Below, one piece after another: positions 23,888 through 35,203 of a stretch of 64,000 nucleotides of DNA. The position numbers and the translations under genes are program-made. Position 1 is the first letter of the stretch; every line of letters begins with the position of its first letter. Source of the DNA: Muscardinus avellanarius (lineage: Eukaryota; Chordata; Mammalia; Rodentia; Gliridae); the NCBI GenBank assembly GCA_963383645.1, contig OY726566.1, forward strand, positions 96,687,321 to 96,751,320, written 5' to 3'. The notes beneath the pieces are model-generated. The model saw only the letters and a program-made list of their open reading frames with translations. It searched no databases and had not been told where the DNA came from.

Positions 23888-25008
23888 ACCTCAGTAGAAA
23901 GGAGAGGCTTGAGAATTTTCCTAATGAAAGCTGGGGTTGAAGCTCTCAAAAGAAATGTAGTAGTCTTGAAGCATCTGAAGTAGAGAAAGAGTTGGAGGAG
24001 AAACAGAGAAAGGAGGGAATTTTAAAATGAATAACTACTTTGGAAGCTAAGAAAACAATTTAAAAAGATTGAAGAAATAAACAAAAAAGTCAGAAAGAAA
24101 AATAATAAGATACAGAGATGGCTACCAGAGAAGATCATCATAACGAGGTAGAATCAGCAGGCGGTGCTGCTACCTGGCCAGCAGAGGAAGAAGGGTGAAA
24201 TGCCAGTGATCTGATTAAATGGCCTGTGACTTTTAAAGTTTTAAAGTGAGGGAAGCATGGGCTTTAATTATTTGAGATCTCTGGAAACCAAGATCCTTCC
24301 GCCTCTGTCTGTCAGGTACTGGGATTACAGGCATGTGCCGCCACTTCTGCCTCGAAATTTCTTGGAAGTGAATTTTTAATAGAATATTTCACAGGTAAGC
24401 ACCACTCAAACAACACCAAGTATTTGAAATTGTAAAGCTATGAGTCTCTACATAAATGAAACTGGACTATACTTCTTTAATATGCTACACTATCCAGCAT
24501 GGATCGGGCTTCTAACTAATGTACAGTAAATATTATGAAGTTGACCAGTCGGAACAGCAAGAATTGGGCTGTCAGGTAGGACTGGGAGGCAGTGCTGGAG
24601 ATGAGCAACCCCAGCTGTGCCCTCCACTGGACCCAGAATGCTGAAAGAAGAATAAAACCAACATATTACAGCAGAAGATGTGTAAGCTGATCTTACCAAG
24701 GTCTGAATTAAAAAAGAAAACATTTAGTTGGGTAGGAAGATACTGCATTGGTGCTAAGAACACTAATGCTAAGATTTGAGTGCACCAGGCTTAAAACAAA
24801 AAAAATGTCAGCTAGCAATTTCCAACTTTCTATAAATTTTCAAGATATGAGCAGACATTCCTGATTCGTATGCACAGGAAAACAGACCATCGCTATCTGA
24901 GGAAGGAACTGGGTAAGACACCATGAGACTTGGATGGAAAATGATAGCAAATGATTAACAAAAGGGAGAGAGGAGAGGGAGGAGGTGGAAGTAGGTAAGG
25001 GCAAAAGA
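23888..25008. other. Single-copy DNA with a small SINE relic
   Basis: Unique purine-rich sequence. A minus-strand SINE head relic sits at about 24275-24352 (CTGGGATTACAGGCATGTGCCGCCAC). No gene was recognised. Confidence 0.45.
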
Positions 25009-25011
25009 TAG

Positions 25012-25206
25012 AATTGAGCGGTGGTGTGCATCTGTGTAAGCGCTCGGGAGGCTGAGACAGGAAGATGGCAGGTTTGGGCCTAGTGCACAATAACTTAGTG
25101 AGACCCTATTTCAAAATAATAATTTAAAAATGCTAGTGGTTATTACTATATCTCAGAGGTAGAATGCCTCTATATTCTATATCCCAAGTACCACAAAGGA
25201 AAAAAG
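25012..25206 (+). mobile_element. B1-dID SINE, old
   Basis: The SINE order is preserved, with a damaged head (GCGGTGGTGTGCATC), a GGGAGGCTGAGACAGGAAGATGG core, a diverged ID-like half and a short tail. Confidence 0.82.
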
Positions 25207-25227
25207 CTGGAAGAAATGAGAACAAAA

Positions 25228-25454
25228 AGCCAAGTGTGAAGATGCATGCCTCTGATCCCAGTACTTTAGAGGCTGAGACAAAGGATCAAAAGTTCGTGGC
25301 CAGCCTTAGCAACTTAGTGAGGCTTTCAGCAACTTAGCAAGGCCTTGGTTCCAAATAAAAAGAAAATAGGTCCGGGGGTGTAACCCTGAAGTTGAATGCC
25401 CCTAGGTTCTATCTGAAGTATTACAAAGAGATAGAGAGAGAGAGAGAAGAAGGA

Positions 25455-25514
<60 letters not shown>

Positions 25515-25535
25515 GAGAAAGAGAGAAAGAAAGAA
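25228..25535 (+). mobile_element. B1-dID SINE with (GAAA)n tail
   Basis: A SINE body of about 200 bp followed by a (GA)n/(GAAA)n purine tail at about 25428-25535. The tail evidently expanded from the SINE's A-rich end. Confidence 0.88.
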
Positions 25536-25540
25536 GGGCA

Positions 25541-25835
25541 AGCTGGGTGTGGTGGCGCATGCTTGTAATCCCCGCGCTTGGGGGGCTGAGACAGGAGGAT
25601 CATGCAGGTTTGAAGTCAGCCTCAGTACTTAGTGAAGCTCTCAGCAACTTAGTGAGACCCTGTTTCCAAATAAAATATAAAATAGGGCTGGGAGTATAGC
25701 CTGGAGGTAGAAAATCTCTGTGTTCCACACCCAGGACCACAAAAAAAAAGAGAGAAAAAAAGAAAAAAGAAAAGAAAAGAAAAGAAAGAAAGAAGGAAGG
25801 AAGGAAGGAAGGAAGGAAGGAAGGAAGGAAGGAAG
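25541..25835 (+). mobile_element. B1-dID SINE with (AAAG)n/(GGAA)n tail
   Basis: A younger copy (head GCTGGGTGTGGTGGCGCATG) immediately downstream of the preceding one and in the same orientation. The tail passes from A-rich to AAAG to GGAA repeats, at 25740-25835. Confidence 0.9.
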
Positions 25836-25839
25836 TTAG

Positions 25840-28190
25840 AGATACAGCATCCTATATGTGTTTTAAAATTATGTTTTGGTTTTTGCTAAGACCGAACCCA
25901 ACTAAGAAGGCTCATTAGTTACTGTCACTCATTTCGCTTAAGATTAGTATATAGTAATATATATTGTTGCTGTTGCTATATTATGTATGAAGCTTCAATA
26001 TGTAAGCATTCAGCTTTGGGGAAAGTCATTATGATAAATTTTCTTTTCTATTCAAAATACCAACTTATTTAAACCTATTCTGAAGACATGATGCCAACCA
26101 TAAAGAACACTGTAAGAAAGTAAATGTTATTTCTCAAAACAATTCAAAGCATGAACTATTCACTGTCTTTCTTGTCTATTCCTTAAGAAATAGGGATTTA
26201 TGCTGAGTGTTATTCACATAATCAACTCTACATTATTACCATAACTGTAATGTCCTTTGACAATGTTTCATAATAGCTGCCCTTTTGGGCTAAAGAACCG
26301 TAAATTCTTATAAAAGGCTCTTCAGCTTTTGCAATTTAGAACATTGGTAATGACACCATGAAAGTGGTCCCACATAAGATGGGCTCAAAGTGCCTGAAAA
26401 AAAAAAATGGCCCAGTGAGTGGAAACTTGAAACACATCAAGAATGGAGACCAGTTTCCCAAAGTGAGACCCTGGCCCAAATTCCACTGGAGCCAAATGAC
26501 TCTGGAGAGTCAGAGCTCAGAAACAAAAGGTCTGTAACTGAATATTACTTTACCCCCAAAGTCCCAGGGCAATGGCATGGTCTTGGGCCAGGAGAAGACA
26601 AAAGTTCTTCCATTTATTTATCAGAATAGCAGCCAAAGGAGAAAACATTTCTCACCCCTACAGAGAAGCTCAACTGAGCAAGGCAGGAAACAAAGGCAGT
26701 TGGAAGGCTGTGGCTTGGCTTGCTCCAGGGTAAACCAGACCCCAAGTGAGCGAGGTGTGTGCCAGTGTAGACACATTTGCTCTCCGGTCACCCACAGTAG
26801 TCTCCATTTGGACGTCAGCGCTAGGGGACACGCAAGGGCACACCCTTACCACGAAGCCCCCATGTTAAGACCCATAAATTCTTGGAGAACTGCAGTTTAT
26901 ATTCTAAATTCTGACTTCACAATTCAGTCTATTGTGAAGTGATAGCACCATTTTGAACAAGCCGGCTGAATTCCATATCTTGGGAAAGTTTGGAGTAGCA
27001 GTACAATCACCACATTTCATCAGAATTCACGTGAGTGTCAAGCGGAACGGCAAGAGTATATCCAAAGGGAAATAGTGCATCTGAACTTAAATTTCTGACA
27101 TCTGAGATTGATTTTTATCAGTAAAAGTGATTAAAGTGTTTGGAGATCTATGTTAATTTTCAGCGATCAGGTTTTGTGGAAATTCATACCAAGCCATTGA
27201 CTTTACCTGAAATTTTAAATTTAGGAGGGTGAGGAGGGCCGTATATTGCTATATGGACTGGCTGTATATTGCTATATGTAAAGATCAAATAAAAGACATG
27301 GGAAGCTTTCAACAAATTAGTAAGTTTATGGTTCCAAATCTCATAGAACGAGGCCCAGGTAAACAGAGAAATGTATTCTGCAGAATGCACATCATACATT
27401 CTACTGCATATAGTCAGACCTGTTTTATTATTCTCATTCTCTATAATACCTCTTTTAAGAGTCAGATAATTAAAAAGTCATACCTAACAGTAGTTTCATT
27501 TCTCTGAGTTCTCCCTTTGAGAACAGAAGGCATTTGTACCCACAAGCAAAGGGCTGGGATCCAGCACCTAATGGGGTCACATGTGGCTCAGGGATTCGAT
27601 CCTTGTACTGGCTGTTCAGCAGATGGGAGGAATTGTCCTGAAGACGATTTGTGAACAGTAGGAGAAGAAAGATCACCTTGTACATATATACAGCATGAGC
27701 AAAGAACTTAAAGCAGCAAAGTTTCTTAAAACACAAAAGAAAGAACGACATGAGGATTTTTCTAAAATAATTTTGAGAAGCCCACTCTCTGATTTAAATA
27801 AGTCCAAATCAGGACAGTCTGGAATAAATAACTCTGGTCCCAAAGGGGAGGGAAAAAGACATTGTCTATCTAATGTTCTTTGAATTTAGCTGGACTGTAA
27901 GTGTTTTTAATGATTTGGTCTTTGAGGCACATGATTTACTTAAAAAGAGACATAATGAAGATGAAAACGCAGGCTCTCTCTCCAGGGTTGGCAGACGTCT
28001 CCTTTGTCTCACTCCCATTATCTTTTAATATTCCTACAAATCAATTCATTCCCAGAGGATCAAAGGGCTAAAATGGGCTCTGCTGTTTCATCAATATCAC
28101 GTTTGCCCGGGATCATAAAATTGCTCCATTAACTTATTAGTTCAAAAGCTTTTCTTGGTAGTTCCTGAATCACATCCCAGGCCTTTCCCT

Positions 28191-28192
<2 letters not shown>
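25840..28192. other. Single-copy AT-rich DNA, no gene seen
   Basis: About 2.35 kb without a recognisable transposon. Open frames at 26390-26942 and 27695-27883 have ordinary composition, no recognisable domain and no splice context, so I do not call them genes. Confidence 0.45.

Positions 28193-28193
<1 letters not shown>

Positions 28194-28239
<46 letters not shown>
28194..28239. repeat. (CA)n arm of an inverted pair
   Basis: About 22 CA units, followed by CCCTTTCTC. Its reverse-complement-like partner lies at 28381-28426. Confidence 0.96.
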
Positions 28240-28243
<4 letters not shown>

Positions 28244-28380
28244 CTCAAGCTGCTGGAACAAAATGTCTGAGAAGCCTTAACACAAGAGATGGCTAAAAAA
28301 AAAAAAAAAGAAAAAGACAAGAACTTCGATACTCCTTACTCCTTCATAGAGTTCATTCCCTCTTCTCCTGGCCCACCCTC

Positions 28381-28386
28381 AGAGAA

Positions 28387-28426
<40 letters not shown>
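28381..28426. repeat. (GT)n arm of an inverted pair
   Basis: GAGAAAGG precedes about 19 GT units. With the CA run at 28194-28239 it forms an imperfect inverted repeat around a spacer of about 140 bp. Confidence 0.96.
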
Positions 28427-28427
<1 letters not shown>

Positions 28428-28429
28428 CA

Positions 28430-29080
28430 GAAGAGGGGAAGTTTCCTGTCTGGAGCATCAAGGAAGGGGCTGAAGAAACACCCCTCTCGAAAATATTTTG
28501 TAAACTTACCAGAAACATCAACTTAGGAACTCTAAGTATCTGGCAAATTGGTACCAAACACAACCCCAGTGAACAGTCTGCGTGCCTGCCCCAGAGTGGT
28601 GATTAAATTAGCATTCAAATGAGAGCTGGTGCTCAAGGTGTGTCTCTGAAACTTTGGACTGAACCATTTCTGGACTACCAGGCGGGTCTAGGAGTGCCAG
28701 CTACCGGAGGACTGAGGCTGGAGGTCACTGGCTCTGGGAAGAACCGAGTCCCAGCACCATGCCTAGAAATGCCAGCTCAGAGGCATCTGTAGGCAAGCCC
28801 TGGGGCAGCGAGAGGGGCAGAGAGAGTGGGAAAGAAACATTGCTGGCTGGGCTACCTTACTCGCTCTCCTCTTTCCACCAGCCACAGACACACCTATTGA
28901 AGCTCAAAGGTTTGCAAACAGCAAGCCTTCCCTCTCTGCTGGGCCCTGAGTGTTCTCCAGCAGGTAGCCAGCCAGAAGGCCAAACGCTTCTTTTTTTTTT
29001 TTCCTGCTCACCTAACTAGCCCGAATCAAACCCCCCCAGTGGGCCTCAGTTGGCCTCTGGAGCTAGCCAGCTTTAGGAAC
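28430..29080. other. Single-copy flank of the CpG island
   Basis: GC rises towards the island. No coding exon could be established. The open frame at 28759-29019 shows no domain. Confidence 0.45.
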
Positions 29081-29084
29081 ACTC

Positions 29085-29580
29085 AGTCCCAGCCGCCGAG
29101 ACGGCAGCCCGCCTCTCTCCTGCACCTTCTCCGCAGGCAGCCCCCGCGTGGCACCGGGGAGGGCGGACTGATCCGAGCCCCCCGGGGGGAAAGCGCGCCT
29201 TCCTCGCACTTACTTGGAGTTGCAAATGTCCTCCCGGGCGCTTGGGGCTGCCTTTGTCGCGAGGGGCAAGGTTGGCTGCGGCCGGAGACCAGGTAGGCTC
29301 GCTGCTGCTCCCGGCCCGCGGCTGCCGCTCTCCGCCCTTCTGCACCGATGACTCAAAGCTTTCTTCCTCTCTCTCCTCTGGATTTCCCTCTGCTCTGAGG
29401 CTCCCTTGGCGGGATTTTTGGACTGGAAGGCGGGGGAACCTGATCCTGCCTTTGACTCAATTACGCCCAGACTGGGAGGGAACGGAAGAGAAATGGAGAA
29501 AGGGAGGGATGTCAGGGGAGAGAGAGGAGGCAGGCTGGGCGCGGGAGGGAGAGCTTTGCCCCAGAGCGGATTGGGAAGCT
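29085..29580. promoter_or_regulatory. CpG island, probable promoter with noncoding first exon
   Basis: CpG dinucleotides are dense (roughly 28 between 29085 and 29345 by eye), in sharp contrast to the CpG-poor remainder. On the minus strand a CCCAATCC (CCAAT-type) word lies near 29566-29573, and a strong donor, CTCCAA|GTAAGT, has its GT at 29213-29212. The candidate exon between about 29480 and 29214 has no minus-strand ATG, as expected of a 5' UTR exon. On the plus strand a weaker donor CAG|GTAGGC has its GT at 29293-29294. An E2F-like TTGGCGGGAT lies at about 29406-29415. Direction and gene identity are unknown. Confidence 0.6.
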
Positions 29581-29599
29581 TATTAAAAGCAGAATACTC

Positions 29600-30380
29600 C
29601 AGGGGCAGTCGCTCCCCACGGAGCAAGAAATGGGATTTGAACCAAGAGGCCTGGAGATGGAAGGATGTTTTGTTTTCTGCAGAGACCCAACGCGAGATTT
29701 CTTTTTCCAAACTCCAAGCTGATGATCTATTCTTTGCACGGGTTGCTGCAGCCCCTCCTTTAACCAACCCGGACATCTTAAATTGGACACTTGATGGTAT
29801 CTGAGGCCCCGGTTTGGGCTTCACACAATTTTTTTTAATGATATTCAAGATGAGAAAGCACAGTTTTCAAAACCAGCCCCAAACACCTTCCCTGTGCAGT
29901 TAACTTGAGCTGTCAGTCCAGGCCCCCCTGCAGCCACAGTACCTACCTGCGAAGGACTTTTTCTGACCCTCCCCAAGAGTGGCAGAGCTCTCTGAAAGTT
30001 CCCAATTAAGCGCCACCTCTCTTTAAAGGCCATCTTTTCATTTTCTCCCCTCCCCTTTTTGACTTCCATGGTGCCTTGAGTGACCTATTTAGTGACCTGC
30101 CTTCCCCATCCAAGAATTTAGGGGAATAATCCACGTGGCTCAAACGCTGAGGTTTATAAAATGAAGAGGCTGGAGTTCCCTGGCTTTGGGGTATTTGTAC
30201 CTCATTTAATTGAGGGAAAATGCTAAGGTGATAGAGGCAGGGTTGTTTGAGCTTGACATACAGCATGACTTATGATGCAGGTGAAATAAAATTATTGTAG
30301 AAGTGATTCCGACATGTAAAGCAATCCTGCCCAAACATTTTCAAAATATAAATCTTGAGGGTTTTGGGGGGTTTTTTGTT
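29600..30380. other. Single-copy DNA downstream of the island
   Basis: No repeat or gene recognised. CpG density falls back to background by about 29700. A (GTTT)n-like run begins at 30376. Confidence 0.45.
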
Positions 30381-30402
30381 TATGTTTGTTTGTTTGTTTG
30401 TT

Positions 30403-30522
30403 GCAGGTCTGGGGATGGAATCCAGGGGCATTTGACCTCCAAGCTACACCCCTGCCCGTGAACCGGGATCCTCTGGCTCCGGAATGCTGGGGTTGCAAGC
30501 ACACACCACCGCCAGGCTCCAT
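30403..30522 (-). mobile_element. B1-dID SINE, internally deleted
   Basis: The minus-strand ID-like half (GGTCTGGGGATGGAATCCAGG to CTACACCCC) is joined directly to a short B1 end (GGAATGCTGGGGTTGCAAG to CACCACCGCCAGGC). The linker and most of the B1 half are missing. Confidence 0.8.
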
Positions 30523-30702
30523 GTTGAGGTTGTTTCCCCCAGTTCATTTGTTCCCTGCTAGCGCATCTCATTCTTGTCAGTTTTATCATTTGGTGACACC
30601 CACCGCAAAGTAGTTGTGAAACAGACAACTAATTCACAATTATTAAACAATTATTTCCCATAATTCTGAAGTTACAACTTTTCTATTCAACTTGACAAGG
30701 GC

Positions 30703-30915
30703 TTATTTTTATTTATTTGGCGGTGCTAGAATTGAACTCAGGGTTATATTACCTCTGAGCTACACCCCCAGACCGATTTTATTTTTTATTTGGAAACAGG
30801 GACTTGCTAGGCTGCTGAGAGCCTTGCTAAGTCACTGAGTCTGGCTTCAAACCTGTGGTTTTCCTGTCTCAGCCCCCTCAACTGAGATTTTATATGAATG
30901 CCACCAATCCCAGCT
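30703..30915 (-). mobile_element. B1-dID SINE
   Basis: A complete minus-strand copy with a TTTATTTATTT tail and a damaged B1 terminus (ATGCCACCAATCCCAGC). Confidence 0.85.
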
Positions 30916-30975
30916 AAATGTTTATTAAGCAGTTCATAAAACTCTTAACATTTACACTTCTTAGGACCATTTCTC

Positions 30976-31002
30976 CTTTCTTTCTCTCTTTCTTTCTTTC
31001 CT

Positions 31003-31059
<57 letters not shown>

Positions 31060-31254
31060 TAGTACTGAAGATTAAACCTAGAATCATTCCACCCCTGAAC
31101 TACATCTCCACCCTTAGCCCTATTTTTTTTAATACGGTCTCACTAAATTGCAGAGGGCCTCACGAAGTGGCTGAGGCTGGCCTTGAACCTAAGATTCACC
31201 TGTCTCAGCCTCCCAAGTACTGGGATTAAAAAGGTGGGCCACCATGCCCAGTTC
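30976..31254 (-). mobile_element. B1-dID SINE with (CTTT)n tail
   Basis: The tail on the plus strand is (CTTT)n at 30976-31059. The ID-like and B1 halves follow, ending GGGCCACCATGCCCAG. The large tail is a SINE-seeded microsatellite. Confidence 0.88.
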
Positions 31255-31260
31255 TTATGA

Positions 31261-31332
31261 CATTTTCTAAACCCCAAGCCTAGAAGCATTGTTTTGCCAT
31301 TTTCTAAACCCCAAGCCTAGAAGCATTGTTTT
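31261..31332 (+). repeat. 37-bp tandem duplication
   Basis: A 37-bp unit starting CATTTTCTAAACCCC occurs at 31261-31297 and again from 31298, identical through 35 bases. This suggests a recent slippage or repair event beside the SINE end. Confidence 0.95.
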
Positions 31333-31572
31333 ATGGCAGGTAGGTTTTAGGGACTTGGGGCTCTTATATTGACTGTTACCTGGAAAAATACCCCATGGTA
31401 GGTCCAGCTAGAGAAAAAGAGGTAACCTTGAAAGTGGAGCTTTTATCAGCCAATCAACCAAAATTCAATCTTTTTTCAAAACCTCATTTTCACACTCCAG
31501 TCTATTCCCTAACCAAACTCCCCACACACAACCGCCTTCTGATGAAACAAATGAGAACCTGTCTTCCTTTTT

Positions 31573-31798
31573 ATTTATTTTAACTTAATTAATTTTTTAC
31601 AGTACTTGGGATATAACTCAGGGGCATTCTACTCTGTAAACTCACCCCCAGCCCTATCTTTTATTCTTGATTTTGAAACAGGCCCTCACTAAGTTTCAGA
31701 GGGCCTCACTAAGTAGCTGAGGATGTCTGGGAACCGCAATCCTCCTGTCTCAGCCTCCCGAATGCTGGGATTACAAGCGTGCGCCACCACACCGGGCT
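31573..31798 (-). mobile_element. B1-dID SINE, full length
   Basis: A complete minus-strand copy. The flanks CCTGTCTTCCTTTTTA from 31558 and CCTGTCTTCCTTTTA at 31799-31813 are a target-site duplication of about 15 bp. Confidence 0.93.
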
Positions 31799-32004
31799 CC
31801 TGTCTTCCTTTTAGATACAGACTTCAGGTACCTGTTCTTCTCTTGCAATTCCATTTTCTACAGTCTTTGTTTTAGTCTTGTTTCAGCTGTGGAATATTGG
31901 ACATTAGCATTTTTTAAGTTATTTTTCCTTTTATGGAAAGATATATCTCACCATTTCCTATCACTCCACGGAGATGGAATTCCTAGGCCATTCAATAAAG
32001 AGGT

Positions 32005-32115
32005 TTTTTTTTTAACTTTTATTTGTGCATTGTAATTATACATCACGGTGAGAACCAAAGTGACAGAGGGTTTTGTTCTTTCTTTTTCTCCCTAAGCTCT
32101 CCCTTCATACCTACT
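32005..32115 (-). mobile_element. L1 3'-end fragment
   Basis: TTTTATTTGTGCATTGTAATTATACATC is the reverse complement of an L1 terminus and nearly matches the minus-strand L1 ends at 57500 and 61440. Only a short stretch is recognisable. Confidence 0.6.
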
Positions 32116-32271
32116 GCAGTAACGTGCTACAATGCGGAGATCAGGGAGGCAGAAGATGCAGTTCATAAAGTGAGCCAAGGACCCTCATGACTTCCACTCG
32201 GTTACCTGTGCTATAAAATCTCAACTTCTTATTTTACCTAAATAGGTATGTGTGAAAATGACTTACATCAG

Positions 32272-32462
32272 CACTTCTTAGTCAGGGACAGTTGTGTCCT
32301 CCAGGAGACATTTGGCCCCGGTGGCTGTCAAAACATGGGGGAAGGGGCTGCCCTGGAATCTAGACCATAGCAGCAAGGACACATCATACAATGGACAGGC
32401 CAGTACCCACCACAAACAATGATTTGGCCCCAAATGTTAATAGGGTCAAAACTGAGAAATCC
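32272..32462 (+). mobile_element. MER20-like hAT-Charlie DNA transposon fossil
   Basis: It starts CAGCACTTCTTAGTC and ends TGAGAAATCCTG, giving diverged inverted termini. Internal words (CCTCCAGGAGACATTTGGC, ACAATGGACAGGCC, GGCCCCAAATGTTAATAG) match the eutherian MER20 family as I recall it. Length is close to that of the family. Confidence 0.75.
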
Positions 32463-32524
32463 TGCCTAAAGTTATTTACTTTTATCTTTTAAGACTACAA
32501 AAGATTAGTAAAGTTTTCTAAAAC

Positions 32525-32640
32525 TATTTTGGTGCATTTTAATTATGCACGAGCATGGGATTCATGGTGATAGAGTCATATATGCTCTTAACATGATTGG
32601 GTCTGTTTTCTTCCCCATACAAGACAGTTTTTTTTTCAAT
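32525..32640 (-). mobile_element. L1 3'-end fragment
   Basis: TATTTTGGTGCATTTTAATTATGCAC resembles the minus-strand L1 terminus. The rest is diverged. Confidence 0.45.
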
Positions 32641-32659
32641 AAATAGAAATCTGTGAGAA

Positions 32660-34195
32660 TAGTCTTAATTCAATTCAGAATTATCACCAAAGTTTAAGAG
32701 GAACACACCTTGATTGGTGTATCATAATTATATGCTATAGGAAGTCTCAAAGTCATACAAACTTGCACACAGGTCTTGGTGTGTTTCCCTTCACGTCTGC
32801 CTCACAAAACAGTGAGAATGGTCATGCCACCGTCATAGATGAGCACAGCATCATTTAAATTGCTAAAAAATATTTTTAATGCATTCCGATGTCTTCAATC
32901 TCAAGTCCACACCTCATCCCTTCCTGGGGCATACTCATGGGGCTACTGACTTGAAATTTCAATTCATTTGGCCAACATTTTTTTAGTATCTCACTTTTTT
33001 AGTTACTAGAACCAGAAAGAAAAACAGATGAAAATCAAGACTGTCAAATAAGTTATATTTTGCTTTCTAATTAATTAATAAAATTTAGATTTGAGTGACG
33101 ACTTCAGAGTTGAAGGAGTTGATTAAGAAAATGATGGGAGAATAGTCTCTGGGGTGGACAAAGGGGAGAGCAAGTACAAGGGCCCTGGGGTCTGCCCCAT
33201 GATGGAGACCTCGTGAGGGGAGGGAGGGACAGAGCTCAGTAACTGGCCAGATCAGGTCAGGCCTGGGTCCACTGGAAGATGCTCCCTTTAACTCTACTCT
33301 GAATGTCCTGGGAAGACATTGGGAGTGACGGAACTTGACCCTGATGTGCAAGGTCTCTCTGCTGTGTAGACTACATCACAAAAGACCGAGAGGACCAGGG
33401 GGAGCACTATAGGAGGTTTCTGCAGTAATCAGCTGACCAAATGCCTTCCCCAGGTTCCTGTTTCTTGGGAAGAATAACTAACTCCAAACCTGCCTTGTTT
33501 AACACCTCCTTTCCTCCCAGTGCTCCTGTCAGCAGTTCTTGGAGCTCCCTAATGTGCCTCTCTGCAGGCGCTCGGTGTCTCCGGTGTAATTAATGAGCCC
33601 CCTGCACCAGGGTTTCTAGGCTAAAGTGTAACTAATGCAAGGTGATTTGGAATCATAGAAATTATAACATGCCCTGAGGATGTTCTGGAAATGAGGCCAC
33701 TGGTTCTGTAGTGACAAATACAAAGAGAAGGGTGATCAGCATGACGTTTAAAAATGCGGAGGGACCTGGCGAAAGCTTCACCAATGTGCCTCTAGTAATG
33801 CCTGCCTGCGGGACCAGGGGGTTCTTGATTATGTCTCCCCCGCTCTGCAGTACCCCTAGAATGCAAAAGGACAATCTGTCAGTTTGCTAGAAGTCCCATG
33901 AGTGTATTTCTTGTCCTCTTTTTAAATATATATTAAAAAATTAAAAGAAATTTAAAAAATTAAAAATTCTTTATTTTATTAGTGTAACTAGGTTATAAAA
34001 TTTCTTTCTGTATTAGATGATTTTCATGATTATGCTATTTTTCATTAGAAAAAAAATGACATAAAGTACTAATACAAATGCTAAAACAATGCAGGATTTT
34101 ATCTTACAAACAACACAGGTTGGTAAAATCAGTCCTTCCGAGTTTTCAAGGTTTTAGATCTTTCCATTTTCTATTGCTGTACCTTCAATTCACAA
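32660..34195. other. Single-copy DNA, no gene seen
   Basis: No transposon or gene recognised in about 1.5 kb. The open frame at 33085-33351 on minus lacks any domain. Confidence 0.45.
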
Positions 34196-34196
34196 A

Positions 34197-34487
34197 GCAG
34201 CTTCTCCTCCTCTTCCTCTTTCTCCTCCTCCTCCTCCTCCATCTCCTGGACCTCCTCCTCATCATCCTTCTCCTCTGCTCTCTTCTCATCCACTGCTGAG
34301 GATTGAACCCAGATGCGTTCTACCTTTGAATTATGCCCTCAGCCTTTCTTTTTTGGTTTGTGAAACAGGGTTTCCCTAGGTTGCTGAGAGTCTCAATGTA
34401 TGGATGAGGCTGATCTCCAACCTTCAACCTCCTATTTCAGCCTTCAAAGTACTGGGATTAGAGACCTGTTGTACAAGGCCCAGCTCC
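34197..34487 (-). mobile_element. B1-dID SINE with (CTC)n tail
   Basis: A CTC/CTT-rich tail at 34197-34290, then a diverged minus-strand SINE from TGAGGATTGAACCCAG to CAAGGCCCAGC. Confidence 0.82.
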
Positions 34488-34500
34488 AAGTCGTCATCTT

Positions 34501-34590
34501 CCTCCTCCTCCTCCTCCTCCTCCTCCTCCTCCTCCTCCTCCTCCTCCTCTCCTCCTCCTCCTCCTCCTCCTCCTCCTCCTCCTCCTTCTT
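34501..34590. repeat. (CCT)n microsatellite
   Basis: About 30 trinucleotide units with one interruption near 34550. Frames through it encode poly-Leu or poly-Ser artefacts. Confidence 0.97.
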
Positions 34591-34599
34591 CTCTTCTTC

Positions 34600-35138
34600 C
34601 TTTTTTTTTAGGGACATTCTACTTCCAAGTTACACCCCCAATCCTACTTTTTTTTTTTTTTTTTTTTTTGGTGGTACTGGGGTTCCTGGAAGCCCTTCTG
34701 CCTCCGGGCTACACTCCCAGACCTATTTTATATTTTTGAAACAGGGTCTCTTAAGCCAGGCGCGGCTGGCTTCGAACCTGCGCAATCCTCCTGTCTCTGC
34801 CTCTCAAGCGCGGGGATTACAAGCGTGCGCCACCACGCCCGGCCCAGACCTATTTCTTAAAATATATTTTTATTTGGAAACAGGGTCTCTTTACACCAAC
34901 CAGGCTGGCTTCAAACCTGCGCGATCCTCCTGTCTCTGCCTCCCAAGCGTCCAAGCACGGGGATTACAAGCATGCGCCACCATGCCTGGCTCAGTCCTAG
35001 TTTTTATTCTTTATTTGAAATGGTCGCACTGAGTTGCAGAGGGCCTCACTAAGTAGCTGAGGCTGGCCACAAACCATGATCCACCTGTCTCAGCCTCCCA
35101 AATGCTGGGATTACAAGTGCGCACCACCATGCCTGGCT
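34600..35138 (-). mobile_element. Nested cluster of minus-strand SINEs
   Basis: An outer SINE starts at about 34600 (GGGACATTCTACTTCCAAG), breaks at about 34647 and resumes at about 34992 (CAGTCCTAG...), ending GCCTGGCTT at 35138. The inserted block holds a young CG-rich SINE at 34648-34843 (CCACGCCCGGC end) and a further SINE body at 34844-34990 that lacks its own ID-like start. Three SINE bodies are therefore stacked. Confidence 0.85.
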
Positions 35139-35203
35139 TCCAAGTCTTCTTAACATGGTTTCTAGGATCTACAAACATAGCTGGCTTTTAAAAGTGAATG
35201 ATC

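Noticed and set aside
27695..27883. 62-residue ATG-initiated Lys-rich frame
   Set aside because: Short, AT-rich composition, no family resemblance and no exon signals.
29210..29848. 212-residue open frame on minus across the CpG island
   Set aside because: It lies in GC-rich DNA where stops are rare, shows no recognisable domain, and ends at the stop created by the candidate splice donor itself. A noncoding first exon explains the region better.
34400..35032. 210-residue open frame
   Set aside because: It consists of a (CCT)n translation and three SINE bodies.
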